Assembly (NCBI RefSeq): GCF_008085905.1
Contig: NZ_VSFF01000001.1
Coordinates: 744,001-808,000 of the forward strand
Direction: 5' to 3'
DNA length: 64,000 nucleotides
Source of the DNA: Actinomadura syzygii
GTDB taxonomy: Bacteria; Actinomycetota; Actinomycetes; Streptosporangiales; Streptosporangiaceae
Below are positions 43,257 to 50,534 of this stretch, piece after piece. Numbering within the stretch: the first letter of the stretch is position 1; the number at the start of each line of letters is the position of its first letter. A model generated the notes under the pieces. It saw only the letters and a list, made by a program, of their open reading frames with translations. It was not told the origin of the DNA and did not search any database. Both the position numbers and the translations under genes were made by a program.

Positions 43257-43753
43257 TTGCGCAGCTCGATCACGGTCTTGCCGATACGGACCGGGACCCC
43301 CGGCGGCACCGGCATCGGCTGGCTCACCTTCGTGCGGCCGAGATACGTCCCATTGGTCGAGCCGAGATCTTCCACGATCCACTGACCGTCCTGCGCGTAA
43401 ATTCGGGCATGCCGGCTCGAAGCGTAGTCGTCGGTCACCACGAGCGTGGCGTCATTCGCCCGACCGATGGTGATAGGGACGCCGGTGAGGTCTATGACGG
43501 TGCCGGCCCGTTCGCCCTGCACCACCACGAGCTTCGTCGGGGCGGCGTGCTGGGCGCTGCGGGGCTGTCGCTGCGGCTTCGGCTGCTGCTGCCGCGGCTT
43601 CGGGGGACGGGGCTTGGACTCCCGGTTGGCCGCCCTCGCCGCGGCCTTCGAGCCGAACAGGTCGGCCCTGATCACTCCGACGGCCGCGATGACGAACAGC
43701 CAGAGGACCGCGAGGAACGCCAGCTTGATCAGCGTGAGGGTGAATTCGGTCAT
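43253..43753 (-). CDS. fhaB: FHA-domain protein FhaB (FipA-like)
   Basis: 166 aa. N-terminal membrane helix (LIKLAFLAVLWLFVIAAVGV), a basic Pro/Gln-rich linker, and a C-terminal FHA domain with ITIGRANDATLVV, SSRHARIYAQDG and LGSTNGTYLG. The FHA domain binds phospho-threonine on partners such as FtsZ/PbpA or kinase substrates. Located 11 nt after fhaA and overlapping pstP by 4 nt. Confidence 0.94.
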   Translation of the reverse strand: MTEFTLTLIKLAFLAVLWLFVIAAVGVIRADLFGSKAAARAANRESKPRPPKPRQQQPKPQRQPRSAQHAAPTKLVVVQGERAGTVIDLTGVPITIGRANDATLVVTDDYASSRHARIYAQDGQWIVEDLGSTNGTYLGRTKVSQPMPVPPGVPVRIGKTVIELRK

Positions 43754-43764
43754 CGGAGTCGGGG

Positions 43765-44520
43765 TTACTCCCTGTCGCGGCGGAACACAAGGGTGGTGCG
43801 GCCCATCGTGACCCGGGAGCCGTCGACCAGCGTCACCCGCCGGATCGGCTGCCCGTTCACGAACGAGCCGTTGGTCGACCCTAGATCCACGAGAGCGATT
43901 TCGGGACCTTCTACGCGGATCTCGGCATGGTGCCGAGACACGCCCGGATCGACCAGTCGCAGGTCGCAGTCAGTGCCGCGACCGAGCAGGGTCACCGGCG
44001 TATTGATCTCATAGGTGCGCTGGGTCGCGTCCGCCCCCTCCACCGCCGTGGTCACCAGCAGCCGCGGATGCCCGCCGAACACGCCCCCGCGGCCCCCCCG
44101 CGGAACGTCGCTCACCGGCTGCCGGATCTCCCCGCCCTCGACGGTCGAACCCCGGATCACCCCGGACCGGATGCGGAACATGCCCGTGGCGAGATCGCCC
44201 GCGTTCTCGAACCGCACGCGCACCGGACCGACGAAGGAGTACCCCTGCTCCTTCGCGTACTCGCGCGCCAGGTTCGCCAGCTCCTGGCTCAGGCTGTCGG
44301 CGTACACCTGCAGCCGCTGCCCGTCCTGCTGAGAGATCTCGACGACGAAGTCGTTCGGAACGAGCGTGCGGCCCTGTGCCACGATCGCCGCCCGATCGTC
44401 CATCTCGCGCTGCACAGCACTGGCCACCTCGACCGGCTGCAGCTCCGACTTGAAGGCACGGGCGAAGGCTCCTTCGACCATGCCCTCCAGCCGTCGCTCG
44501 AAGCGCTGAATGACGCCCAC
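43765..44520 (-). CDS. fhaA: FHA-domain protein FhaA with DUF3662 domain
   Basis: 251 aa. N-terminal DUF3662 domain (GVIQRFERRLEGMVEGAFAR, ELQPVEVASAVQREMDDRA), then a linker and a C-terminal FHA domain (VTLLGRGTDCDLRLVDPGVS, SRHHAEIRV, LGSTNGSFVNGQ). In mycobacteria FhaA binds phosphorylated MviN and other wall proteins. I chose GTG 44520 (GGGAGG 5 nt upstream); GTG 44526 overlaps that site. First gene of the seven-gene operon; the linker between domains is shorter than in M. tuberculosis. Confidence 0.93.
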   Translation of the reverse strand: MGVIQRFERRLEGMVEGAFARAFKSELQPVEVASAVQREMDDRAAIVAQGRTLVPNDFVVEISQQDGQRLQVYADSLSQELANLAREYAKEQGYSFVGPVRVRFENAGDLATGMFRIRSGVIRGSTVEGGEIRQPVSDVPRGGRGGVFGGHPRLLVTTAVEGADATQRTYEINTPVTLLGRGTDCDLRLVDPGVSRHHAEIRVEGPEIALVDLGSTNGSFVNGQPIRRVTLVDGSRVTMGRTTLVFRRDRE

Positions 44521-44647
44521 GGGCACCTCCCTTCCCCACTGGTAGACGATCGTATCGGTGCGAAGGTTCGCTCGGAGTACCTGGATACCTAACCACTGCT
44601 AGGACCGTGCTAGCCTTTTCAGCGACCCGAAACGGGTCGACACCCAC

Positions 44648-44730
44648 GGGCGGGTGGCGGAACGGCAGACGCGCACGGTTCAGGTCCGTGTGTCCGAAAG
44701 GATGTGAGGGTTCAAATCCCTCCTCGCCCA
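44648..44730 (+). tRNA. tRNA-Leu (anticodon CAG)
   Basis: 83 nt. Acceptor stem GGGCGGG/CTCGCCC, D arm, anticodon stem CACGG/CCGTG enclosing TTCAGGT (anticodon CAG), a long variable arm (TGTCCGAAAGGATGT, class II), T arm GAGGG-TTCAAAT-CCCTC and discriminator A. CCA is not encoded. This tRNA next to fhaA is conserved in streptomycete relatives. tRNA 3' ends are common integration sites, but no integrase or att duplication is visible here. Confidence 0.95.
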
Positions 44731-44820
44731 CGATGGAGTTGGGAGTGGTATACCCGCGGAGAGCGCGGGTCGCCACTCCCTCTTTCTGTTTGTCTGGGGG
44801 GCGACCCCCAGACCCCCGAT

Positions 44821-44841
44821 GTGGGGGGCTCCGCCCCCCAC
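44821..44841. terminator. GC hairpin downstream of tRNA-Leu
   Basis: GTGGGGGGC/GCCCCCCAC with a 3-nt loop, preceded by a second C/G-run element (GGGGGCGACCCCC). Probable terminator of the tRNA transcript; this element type is widespread after actinomycete genes. Confidence 0.65.
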
Positions 44842-44849
44842 GCCCCCCT

Positions 44850-45125
44850 GCCGGTTGCGGTTCTTGCGCGGCTGCGGGGCGTGCTGATGATTGTCTGCGT
44901 CCCTCTCGGCGCCCTGGCAGTTGCGGTTGATGCGCCTGGGCGTTGCGGTTGGGGCTTCCCCTGCCGATTGTGGCTCGTGCATCGTCCTGTTGTGGTTGGT
45001 GTGTCGTTGGCGGTGCGGGTGGTGCTTCCCCGGTGGGTGCGGTTCTTGCGTTCCCGGCGGTTGCGGTTGGTGCCTGCCTGGGGTTGCGGTCGTCTTAATC
45101 GTGTGGGCAGGCGTTTTGCTCGGCT
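44850..45125. repeat. Degenerate TTGCGGTT-rich intergenic repeat
   Basis: Intergenic stretch of ~275 nt made of imperfect repeats around GTTGCGGTT (copies near 44856, 44929, 44953, 45060 and 45085), alternating with GGTGCTTCC/GGGGCTTCCC and TTGCG words. Strong strand asymmetry: the plus strand is G/T-rich. No coding sequence supported; open frames are low-complexity. Confidence 0.55.
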
Positions 45126-45149
45126 TGGGGGCCTGGGCTTAGGGGGTGG

Positions 45150-46898
45150 TCAGTCGGTGATGTCTACGCCGTAGTTGCGGGCCAGGTCGGCTAGGGCGTG
45201 GTCGTAGCCTTGGCCGATCGCGCGTAGGCGCCAGGACGGGCCTCGGCGGTAGATCTCGGCCAGGAGCATGGTGCGTTCGGTCGTGCCGGCGTCGAGGGTC
45301 GCCTGTGCCAGCGGCGCCTCGCTGCCGATCGTGATCTCGATGGCGCCTACCGCGCCGAAGGTCGTGGTGCCGTCGATGGCGGCGGCGATGACGACCCTGT
45401 GCACCGCTGGGGAGAGGCTCGCCGTGTCGATGATGATCGACTGTTCGGCTGGGCCGTCCGCGGACAGGGTGATGGTTCCGTCGGGCGTTTCGGTCGCGCC
45501 GTAGAACACGAAGTCGTCGTCGCAGGAGACCTGTTCGTCGGCGTCCAGGGCGAAGGCTACGACGTCGATCTCGCAGGTCGTCTGGTGGGCCCACGTCGCG
45601 GCTACGGTCCAGGGGATTGTGTGAGACGTGACCAGGTCGATTGCGCCGCCGCGTGGCAGGACGGGGATTGCGGGCTGCTTCGGTTCCACTCTGATGCCGC
45701 CAGGGGGTGGGGATGTGCTCAGCGTCCGCAGCCAATTCTCGTCATGCACTGGCAGGCCGAGGGAGTGGACCCGGCTCATGCGCCGGTCGGTGTCTCCGCC
45801 TGGAAGGACGACGACGTCGGTGACGCTGCCCGAGAGGTTGACCGCGGCGGAGCCGCCGAGTTCGGTGACGCGAACCCTCGTCGCTGCGGCCTGGTCATGG
45901 GAGCCGCCCAAGACGAGTACGCGCCGTCCGGTCAAGCCTTTGACGGGGAGTGTGACGTGGTGTGCTGGGGGTGTGGTGGGTCGATCCTGAGGCGGTGCGG
46001 CCTTGTGGGGCGTGCCGGGGCGGACGTCCTGGAGTAAGCGCAGGAAGGTGGGCTCGTCGATGATGGGGATGCCCTCGGCGGTGGCACGTTCGGCTTTGGC
46101 GGTGGGAAGGTCTGGGTCGTTGGCCACCAGGGCGCTGGTGTGGCGGCTGACCGTGGACATCATGTTCAGTCCGGTCGCCGTCGCCTTGGCCGTCAGGTCG
46201 GTGCGGGGCGTTCGGGTGTCGCCGGTGATCGCGACCTTCATTCCCTGGACGAGTGGGCCGCCGGCGGCGAGGCGTCCGGGGTTGCGGTAGGCGCAGGGGA
46301 TCTTGCGGGAACCGGCGGGAGGCCGGGGGCGGACGGCGGTCTGGCGGGGTGGGCAGGGCACCAAGGGCAGGCTGAGGCCGAGTCGGGCCGCCGCCGTCAG
46401 CGAGCCGTGCAGCACTCCGGCCAGGACGCGGGTGTCGTCCACCGCGTCGTGCGCCTTGGTCTGGACGACGCCGTAGTGCGCCGCAAGCGTCCCCAACCGC
46501 ATGTTGGGCGTGGGCGGGGACAGGCGGCGGTTGAGGGCGAGGGTGCACAGTCGCTGGTCGACCGGCAGGTTGAGTCCGGCACGGGCGAACTCGTGGGCCA
46601 GGAAGTCGTAGTCGAAGCGCGCGTTGTGGGCGACCATCACGCGGCCGTGGAGCAGGGCGGCGACCTGAGGGCCGACCTGCTCGAAGCTGGGGGAGCCGAC
46701 GAGACGTTCCCTGGTCAGCCCGTGGACGTGAACGGGGCCGGGGTCGCAGCCCGGATTCAGCAGGGAGGAGAACTGGCCCGTCACCCGCCCGTCGGCGTTG
46801 ATCGCCATCAGGGCGATGGACAGTATGCGGTGCTCGGAAGGCCGGAACCCGGAGGTCTCCACGTCGACCAAGGCCCAGTCGGAGGGGTAACCCAGCAT
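45150..46898 (-). CDS. DEDDh exonuclease-BRCT-BRCT-TerD fusion protein
   Basis: 582 aa. Residues 1-170: DnaQ-like 3'-5' exonuclease with DVETSG (D12, E14), HNARFDYDFL (D96) and KAHDAVDDTRVL (H150, D155), all DEDDh residues present. Then two BRCT-like domains: 215-290 (MKVAITGDTRTPRTDL, SALVANDPDLPTAKAE) and 320-392 (GRRVLVLGGSHDQ, HDENWLRTL). Residues ~425-580 form a TerD-like domain with the Ca2+-site segment EIDVVAFALDADEQVSCDD and DDFVFYGAT. Suggests DNA processing or damage sensing combined with a stress-response TerD module. Divergent from a pentapeptide-repeat protein. Start ATG 46898; full-length fusion, no frameshift seen. Confidence 0.88.
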   Translation of the reverse strand: MLGYPSDWALVDVETSGFRPSEHRILSIALMAINADGRVTGQFSSLLNPGCDPGPVHVHGLTRERLVGSPSFEQVGPQVAALLHGRVMVAHNARFDYDFLAHEFARAGLNLPVDQRLCTLALNRRLSPPTPNMRLGTLAAHYGVVQTKAHDAVDDTRVLAGVLHGSLTAAARLGLSLPLVPCPPRQTAVRPRPPAGSRKIPCAYRNPGRLAAGGPLVQGMKVAITGDTRTPRTDLTAKATATGLNMMSTVSRHTSALVANDPDLPTAKAERATAEGIPIIDEPTFLRLLQDVRPGTPHKAAPPQDRPTTPPAHHVTLPVKGLTGRRVLVLGGSHDQAAATRVRVTELGGSAAVNLSGSVTDVVVLPGGDTDRRMSRVHSLGLPVHDENWLRTLSTSPPPGGIRVEPKQPAIPVLPRGGAIDLVTSHTIPWTVAATWAHQTTCEIDVVAFALDADEQVSCDDDFVFYGATETPDGTITLSADGPAEQSIIIDTASLSPAVHRVVIAAAIDGTTTFGAVGAIEITIGSEAPLAQATLDAGTTERTMLLAEIYRRGPSWRLRAIGQGYDHALADLARNYGVDITD

Positions 46899-47027
46899 GG
46901 CAGGCGTGTGTCCAAACGGTCACTGTCGGGTGTCTGAGCACCGAATGCTAGCCATGTGGTTCGGCTCGCAGCTAGATCGTAGAGTTGCCCCTTCCGGCCA
47001 TCGACCTCGCGTTTTCACGGGGCAACG

Positions 47028-48368
47028 GTGAGCGGAAGGTTGGGGGACGGTGTGGGCGGCGGTCAGGGTGCGGTGGACTCGCTGTGTCAGTGGTGGCGGC
47101 AGGCCGGGGGCGAGGATCTCGACGCGCTGCGGGAGTGCGGGCGGGTGCTCGCGGAGTTGCTGCGCACGGAAGACGGCCTGGAGGTCGTCCTGCGCGGTGC
47201 GGTGGTGGTGGACGGACGGTTCGCTGGCTGTTCTTTCGGCGCGGTCGATTTCTCTGACGTGCGGTTCGTTGGAGATGTGGACTTTGCGGGGGCGCGGTTC
47301 GACGGGGAGGCGGTGTTCCAGCGGATTCTGTGCGAGGGAGACGCGGAGTTCGGCGGGGCCGCTTTCGCGGAGGTTGCGGTGTTCGGGCGTGCCCGGTTCC
47401 GGGGCGCGGCCGGGTTCGCGGGGGCGCGGTTCGCCGATCTGGCGTGGTTCGGGCGCGGTGAGGACGGGCTGTCGGAGGAGGATCCCGCCTGGGACGAGGT
47501 CGAGGACGCTGTCACGCCCGCCTGGCAGGAGCCCAACGAGGACGATCCGCACTGGCCGCTCGCCGTGCTGGACTTCGACTACCAGGACTGGATCGAGGGC
47601 GGTGACGGCGCCCGCTTCGCCGGTCCGGCCACCTTCCGGGGCGCCGAGTTCGCCGCGGACGCCTGGTTCGGCAAGGCCCGGTTCGGCGACTCCGCGGACT
47701 TCACCGGTGTGTCCTTCGGCGGCCCCGTCCACCTTGTGGCCCCCACGGCTGAGCTGACGGGTGCCCGTGCTGAGGCTGCCGAGCATGAGTGGCCCTTCGG
47801 CTGGCGTCTGGACGATGGGGAGATGGTCGCCGACTCCGGGTGGGGTGGACTGGCTGGCAATGATCCGCTCGCGCGTTTGGCGGGTGTCGAGCTGCTTGCC
47901 TCGGTCGGTGATGCCGAGCCCACGGTCCGTGCGGGGGTGGTTCGTGCATTGTGCGAGTACCTGCGGGTGCCGTTGTCCTTCGCCGTCACCGGGTCCCTGA
48001 CGCCGTTGCAGGCCGCCGAACTGCGGGCGCGCCGGGCCGCGCAGGAGACGCTCGCCGCCCGCGCTCGTCCCGGTGGCTGGGCGGATTTGTCACTGCATTT
48101 GTCGGGCGCGACGCTCGTTGATTTGGATTTCAGCGGTGTGTCGGTTGCCTACGGCGATTTCTGCGGTGCCCAGTTCTACGGCAAGACCGACTTCACGGGC
48201 GCGGTCTTCGAGCGTGCCGACTTCTGCCTGCCCGGCTCGTCCGATGGCCGCGCGACCTTCCACGGCCCGGCGGTCTTCGCGGACGCGCGCCTGACCCGCC
48301 ACGCCTCGCCCGATGACCGCGAACGGTCGGGCCTGGACCGCTGCCGCTTCCACGCCGACTCCCCCTGA
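47028..48368 (+). CDS. Pentapeptide-repeat protein
   Basis: 446 aa. Two blocks of pentapeptide-like repeats with Phe every five residues (for example FAGCSFGAVDFSDVRFVGDV, and later LDFSGVSVAYGDFCGAQFYG). Between them lie an acidic, Trp-containing linker (~145-190) and a helical segment with DPLARLAGVELLASVGDAEP and LRARRAAQETLAARA. Such beta-helices mimic DNA (MfpA/Qnr type) or mediate protein contacts. Start GTG 47028; GTG 47052, 12 nt after GGAAGG, is an alternative. Divergent from the exonuclease-TerD gene with a 129-nt gap. Confidence 0.83.
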   Translation: MSGRLGDGVGGGQGAVDSLCQWWRQAGGEDLDALRECGRVLAELLRTEDGLEVVLRGAVVVDGRFAGCSFGAVDFSDVRFVGDVDFAGARFDGEAVFQRILCEGDAEFGGAAFAEVAVFGRARFRGAAGFAGARFADLAWFGRGEDGLSEEDPAWDEVEDAVTPAWQEPNEDDPHWPLAVLDFDYQDWIEGGDGARFAGPATFRGAEFAADAWFGKARFGDSADFTGVSFGGPVHLVAPTAELTGARAEAAEHEWPFGWRLDDGEMVADSGWGGLAGNDPLARLAGVELLASVGDAEPTVRAGVVRALCEYLRVPLSFAVTGSLTPLQAAELRARRAAQETLAARARPGGWADLSLHLSGATLVDLDFSGVSVAYGDFCGAQFYGKTDFTGAVFERADFCLPGSSDGRATFHGPAVFADARLTRHASPDDRERSGLDRCRFHADSP

Positions 48369-48430
48369 TCAGGGCGACCAGACGAGGCCGCCGCTGGTGG
48401 CGGCGGCCTCACGCGACACGTCCGGCTGGG

Positions 48431-49186
48431 TCAGTGGGTGCAGGCCGGCATGTGGTTCGCTTGCACCCATCCGAAGCGGCCGGCGTTGGAGGAGTAGCCG
48501 TAGACCCACTGCTTGGGGCCGTAGGGTCGGCCGTCCTGGCGGCGGCAGTGCTTGCGGGTGATGCGGAAGGTCCAGCCTCTGTCGACGCCGCCGATCGCGT
48601 ACTTGTTGGCTCCGTTGCGCAGGGTGCCCGGCGTCGTGACCGTCACGTGCCCGTGCAAGGGCCTGGCGGGAGGCGTGATGTCCACGACGGTGACGCTGTT
48701 GTTGCCGCGAGTGGCGTGCCGGTCGGGCAGCGCGGGAGCGTAGCCGTTCGGGTCGGGACGGTCGGTCAGGTCACGCGGCGCCCGTACCCGTGGGAACTTG
48801 CGCGCGACCGGGTCGACGAGGCACTTGGTGTTGATCCAGCCCCACCACGGTGCGGCGCCCGCCTTCTGCCGCTGCGGGTCGCGGACCATGGCGTAGCCGG
48901 CCGCCGTGTAGCGGACTCCGACCTCCTTGGAGGACGTTGACGGACCGGCGGGCCAACTCGCGTCCTTGCGGTGCTTGCCGGGGTGGTTGAAGAAGACCTT
49001 GCAGTCCCTCTTGACCAGGGTGCTGTTGGTGTAGTGGACCTTGGGCTCGGCCGCCGGGGCGGCGGGCGCGCCGGGGGACGCCGATGCCGGGGCGGCGGCC
49101 CCGCCCATCGCGAGTGCGAGCGCGAGCATGAGTCCGGTTCCGGCCTTGACCGCGAAACGGCCGAAGCGCACAGGGCCAATGATCAT
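48431..49186 (-). CDS. Secreted protein of unknown function, Cys-containing
   Basis: 251 aa. Signal peptide (AVKAGTGLMLALALAMGGAA, cleavage near ASASPGA, ~residue 37). The mature part contains Trp/Tyr-rich stretches (GAAPWWGWINTKCLVDP, KQWVYGYSSNAGRFGWVQAN) and four Cys (KRDCKV, NTKCLV, RKHCRR, MPACTH). The C-terminal ~40 residues look like an SH3-like fold ending in an aromatic strand and a Cys, similar in layout to the end of the divergent membrane protein at 49363. Start ATG 49186 with AGAGGA upstream. Function unknown. Confidence 0.78.
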   Translation of the reverse strand: MIIGPVRFGRFAVKAGTGLMLALALAMGGAAAPASASPGAPAAPAAEPKVHYTNSTLVKRDCKVFFNHPGKHRKDASWPAGPSTSSKEVGVRYTAAGYAMVRDPQRQKAGAAPWWGWINTKCLVDPVARKFPRVRAPRDLTDRPDPNGYAPALPDRHATRGNNSVTVVDITPPARPLHGHVTVTTPGTLRNGANKYAIGGVDRGWTFRITRKHCRRQDGRPYGPKQWVYGYSSNAGRFGWVQANHMPACTH

Positions 49187-49362
49187 TGTGAAGAAATCCT
49201 CTGTTCGGTGTTCCGGCGCCTCCCCGGCGCCCGGTGAGCAAAGATTGGCAGAAGCGCGGAGGCGGTAGGCGCCTCACCGGGAGTGGGAATTCCCATCCCA
49301 GAGGCCACCGCTCCTGACCTGCTGTTTCCCACTGAACCCGAGGCAGAAGGGGATGACGAGAA

Positions 49363-50355
49363 ATGACGGGGACACACTCATCGGACTCGGCTGATGGCGA
49401 GCGGCGCGAAAGGTTGATGCGGCAACTGGTCGAGCGGACCGGGAAAAGGACCCTGGTGACGCAGGCGAACGCGCTCGATGTGTCGAAGTCCGCATTGGGG
49501 CGTTATTTGCAGGGGAAGCAAATATCAGCGAAGAACCTGGAGGCAATGGTCGCCGCGGCCGACGGGCAAGGTCTCTGGCGGCCGGGCGAGCGGGACGAGT
49601 TCCTGGCCGCCTACGCGAAGACCCCGACGGACCAGGGCGACACCGCGGACAACGATCAACACTCTCCCGAGACCGTCTCCCCACCCGACGATCCGGCGCC
49701 CGAAAGCCCTGAGAAACCCGAGGTCGGCAGCCAGGATCAGGCCGCCGCCGCGAACCTGCCAGGTGAAGAGTCCGATCTCACGCGCCCGCCTCGGACGCCG
49801 CGACCTGCGAAGACGCCGCAGGCGCAGGCGCGACGGGGGGCCGTCCTCGTCGGCTTAGCCTCGATCGTCGCGGCCCTGGTCACCGCGTTGGTCGTCACGG
49901 CGGTGTTGCGGCACAGCGCTCGATCGTCGCCAGAAGTCGCCGCGTCGGGCCACCGCGAATCGTCCACCGCTCTCGGCACCCCCAGCCCGTCCCCCGCGAC
50001 TTCATCCCTTGGACCTTCACCCACGCCTTCGCCGCGAGCGCCCATTCCCGCTCTTCAGGGATCTGGAGCAGAGCCGTCGAATTTCTCACCGCGCCGGCGG
50101 CCAATGTCTTCGGCGACTCCTGACCGTCCCGCCCCGACCGCCGACTGCCGGCCGAACCAATACAAGGTCGAGGAGGTGGGCGACGTCCTCAACGAAACCG
50201 GCGACGTGATCGGACAGGTGGTCCGCGGTGACATCTTCTTCCGGGAGGTCCCGGCGAAACATGACCCGCACCGCTATCGCTACTACGGCACCGTCCCCAC
50301 TCGGAACATCTCCGGTTATGTCATGCAGCGAAAACTCGAACCCACCTGCGCCTGA
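49363..50355 (+). CDS. Membrane-anchored HTH protein with extracellular SH3-like domain
   Basis: 330 aa. N-terminal helix-turn-helix (~20-85; TLVTQANALDVSKSALGRYL), a disordered Pro/Glu-rich linker, a membrane helix at ~160-182 (VLVGLASIVAALVTALVVTA), a Ser/Pro-rich extracytoplasmic linker and a small domain at ~262-330 flanked by Cys262 and Cys329 (VLNETGDVIGQVVRGDIFF, YYGTVPTRNISGYVMQRKLE). RodZ-like topology: DNA-binding inside, sensing outside. Probably a one-component membrane regulator of the divergent secreted-protein gene. Start ATG 49363. No known family fits exactly. Confidence 0.8.
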   Translation: MTGTHSSDSADGERRERLMRQLVERTGKRTLVTQANALDVSKSALGRYLQGKQISAKNLEAMVAAADGQGLWRPGERDEFLAAYAKTPTDQGDTADNDQHSPETVSPPDDPAPESPEKPEVGSQDQAAAANLPGEESDLTRPPRTPRPAKTPQAQARRGAVLVGLASIVAALVTALVVTAVLRHSARSSPEVAASGHRESSTALGTPSPSPATSSLGPSPTPSPRAPIPALQGSGAEPSNFSPRRRPMSSATPDRPAPTADCRPNQYKVEEVGDVLNETGDVIGQVVRGDIFFREVPAKHDPHRYRYYGTVPTRNISGYVMQRKLEPTCA

Positions 50356-50534
50356 TCTCCGGCGCGACGCGCTACGCCATGCGTAGGGGAGGCGTCAATC
50401 GGTCTTGTGGGTGATCTTGCGGAGGGGAGGTCTGGTCCGGTGGTGGATCACGGGGACCAGTGGGGCGAACGAGAATCGGTGGACCAATCCGCGCCTTGCG
50501 CGGAAAAGGCATCGATCCCCACGAAGGGAACCGT

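Noticed and set aside
44648..44730. tRNA-Leu as an integrated element boundary
   Set aside because: No integrase gene, no second copy of the tRNA 3' end within the window.
44680..45174. Open frames in the repeat tract after tRNA-Leu
   Set aside because: Low-complexity translation of GTTGCGGTT repeats; overlaps the tRNA; no ribosome site.
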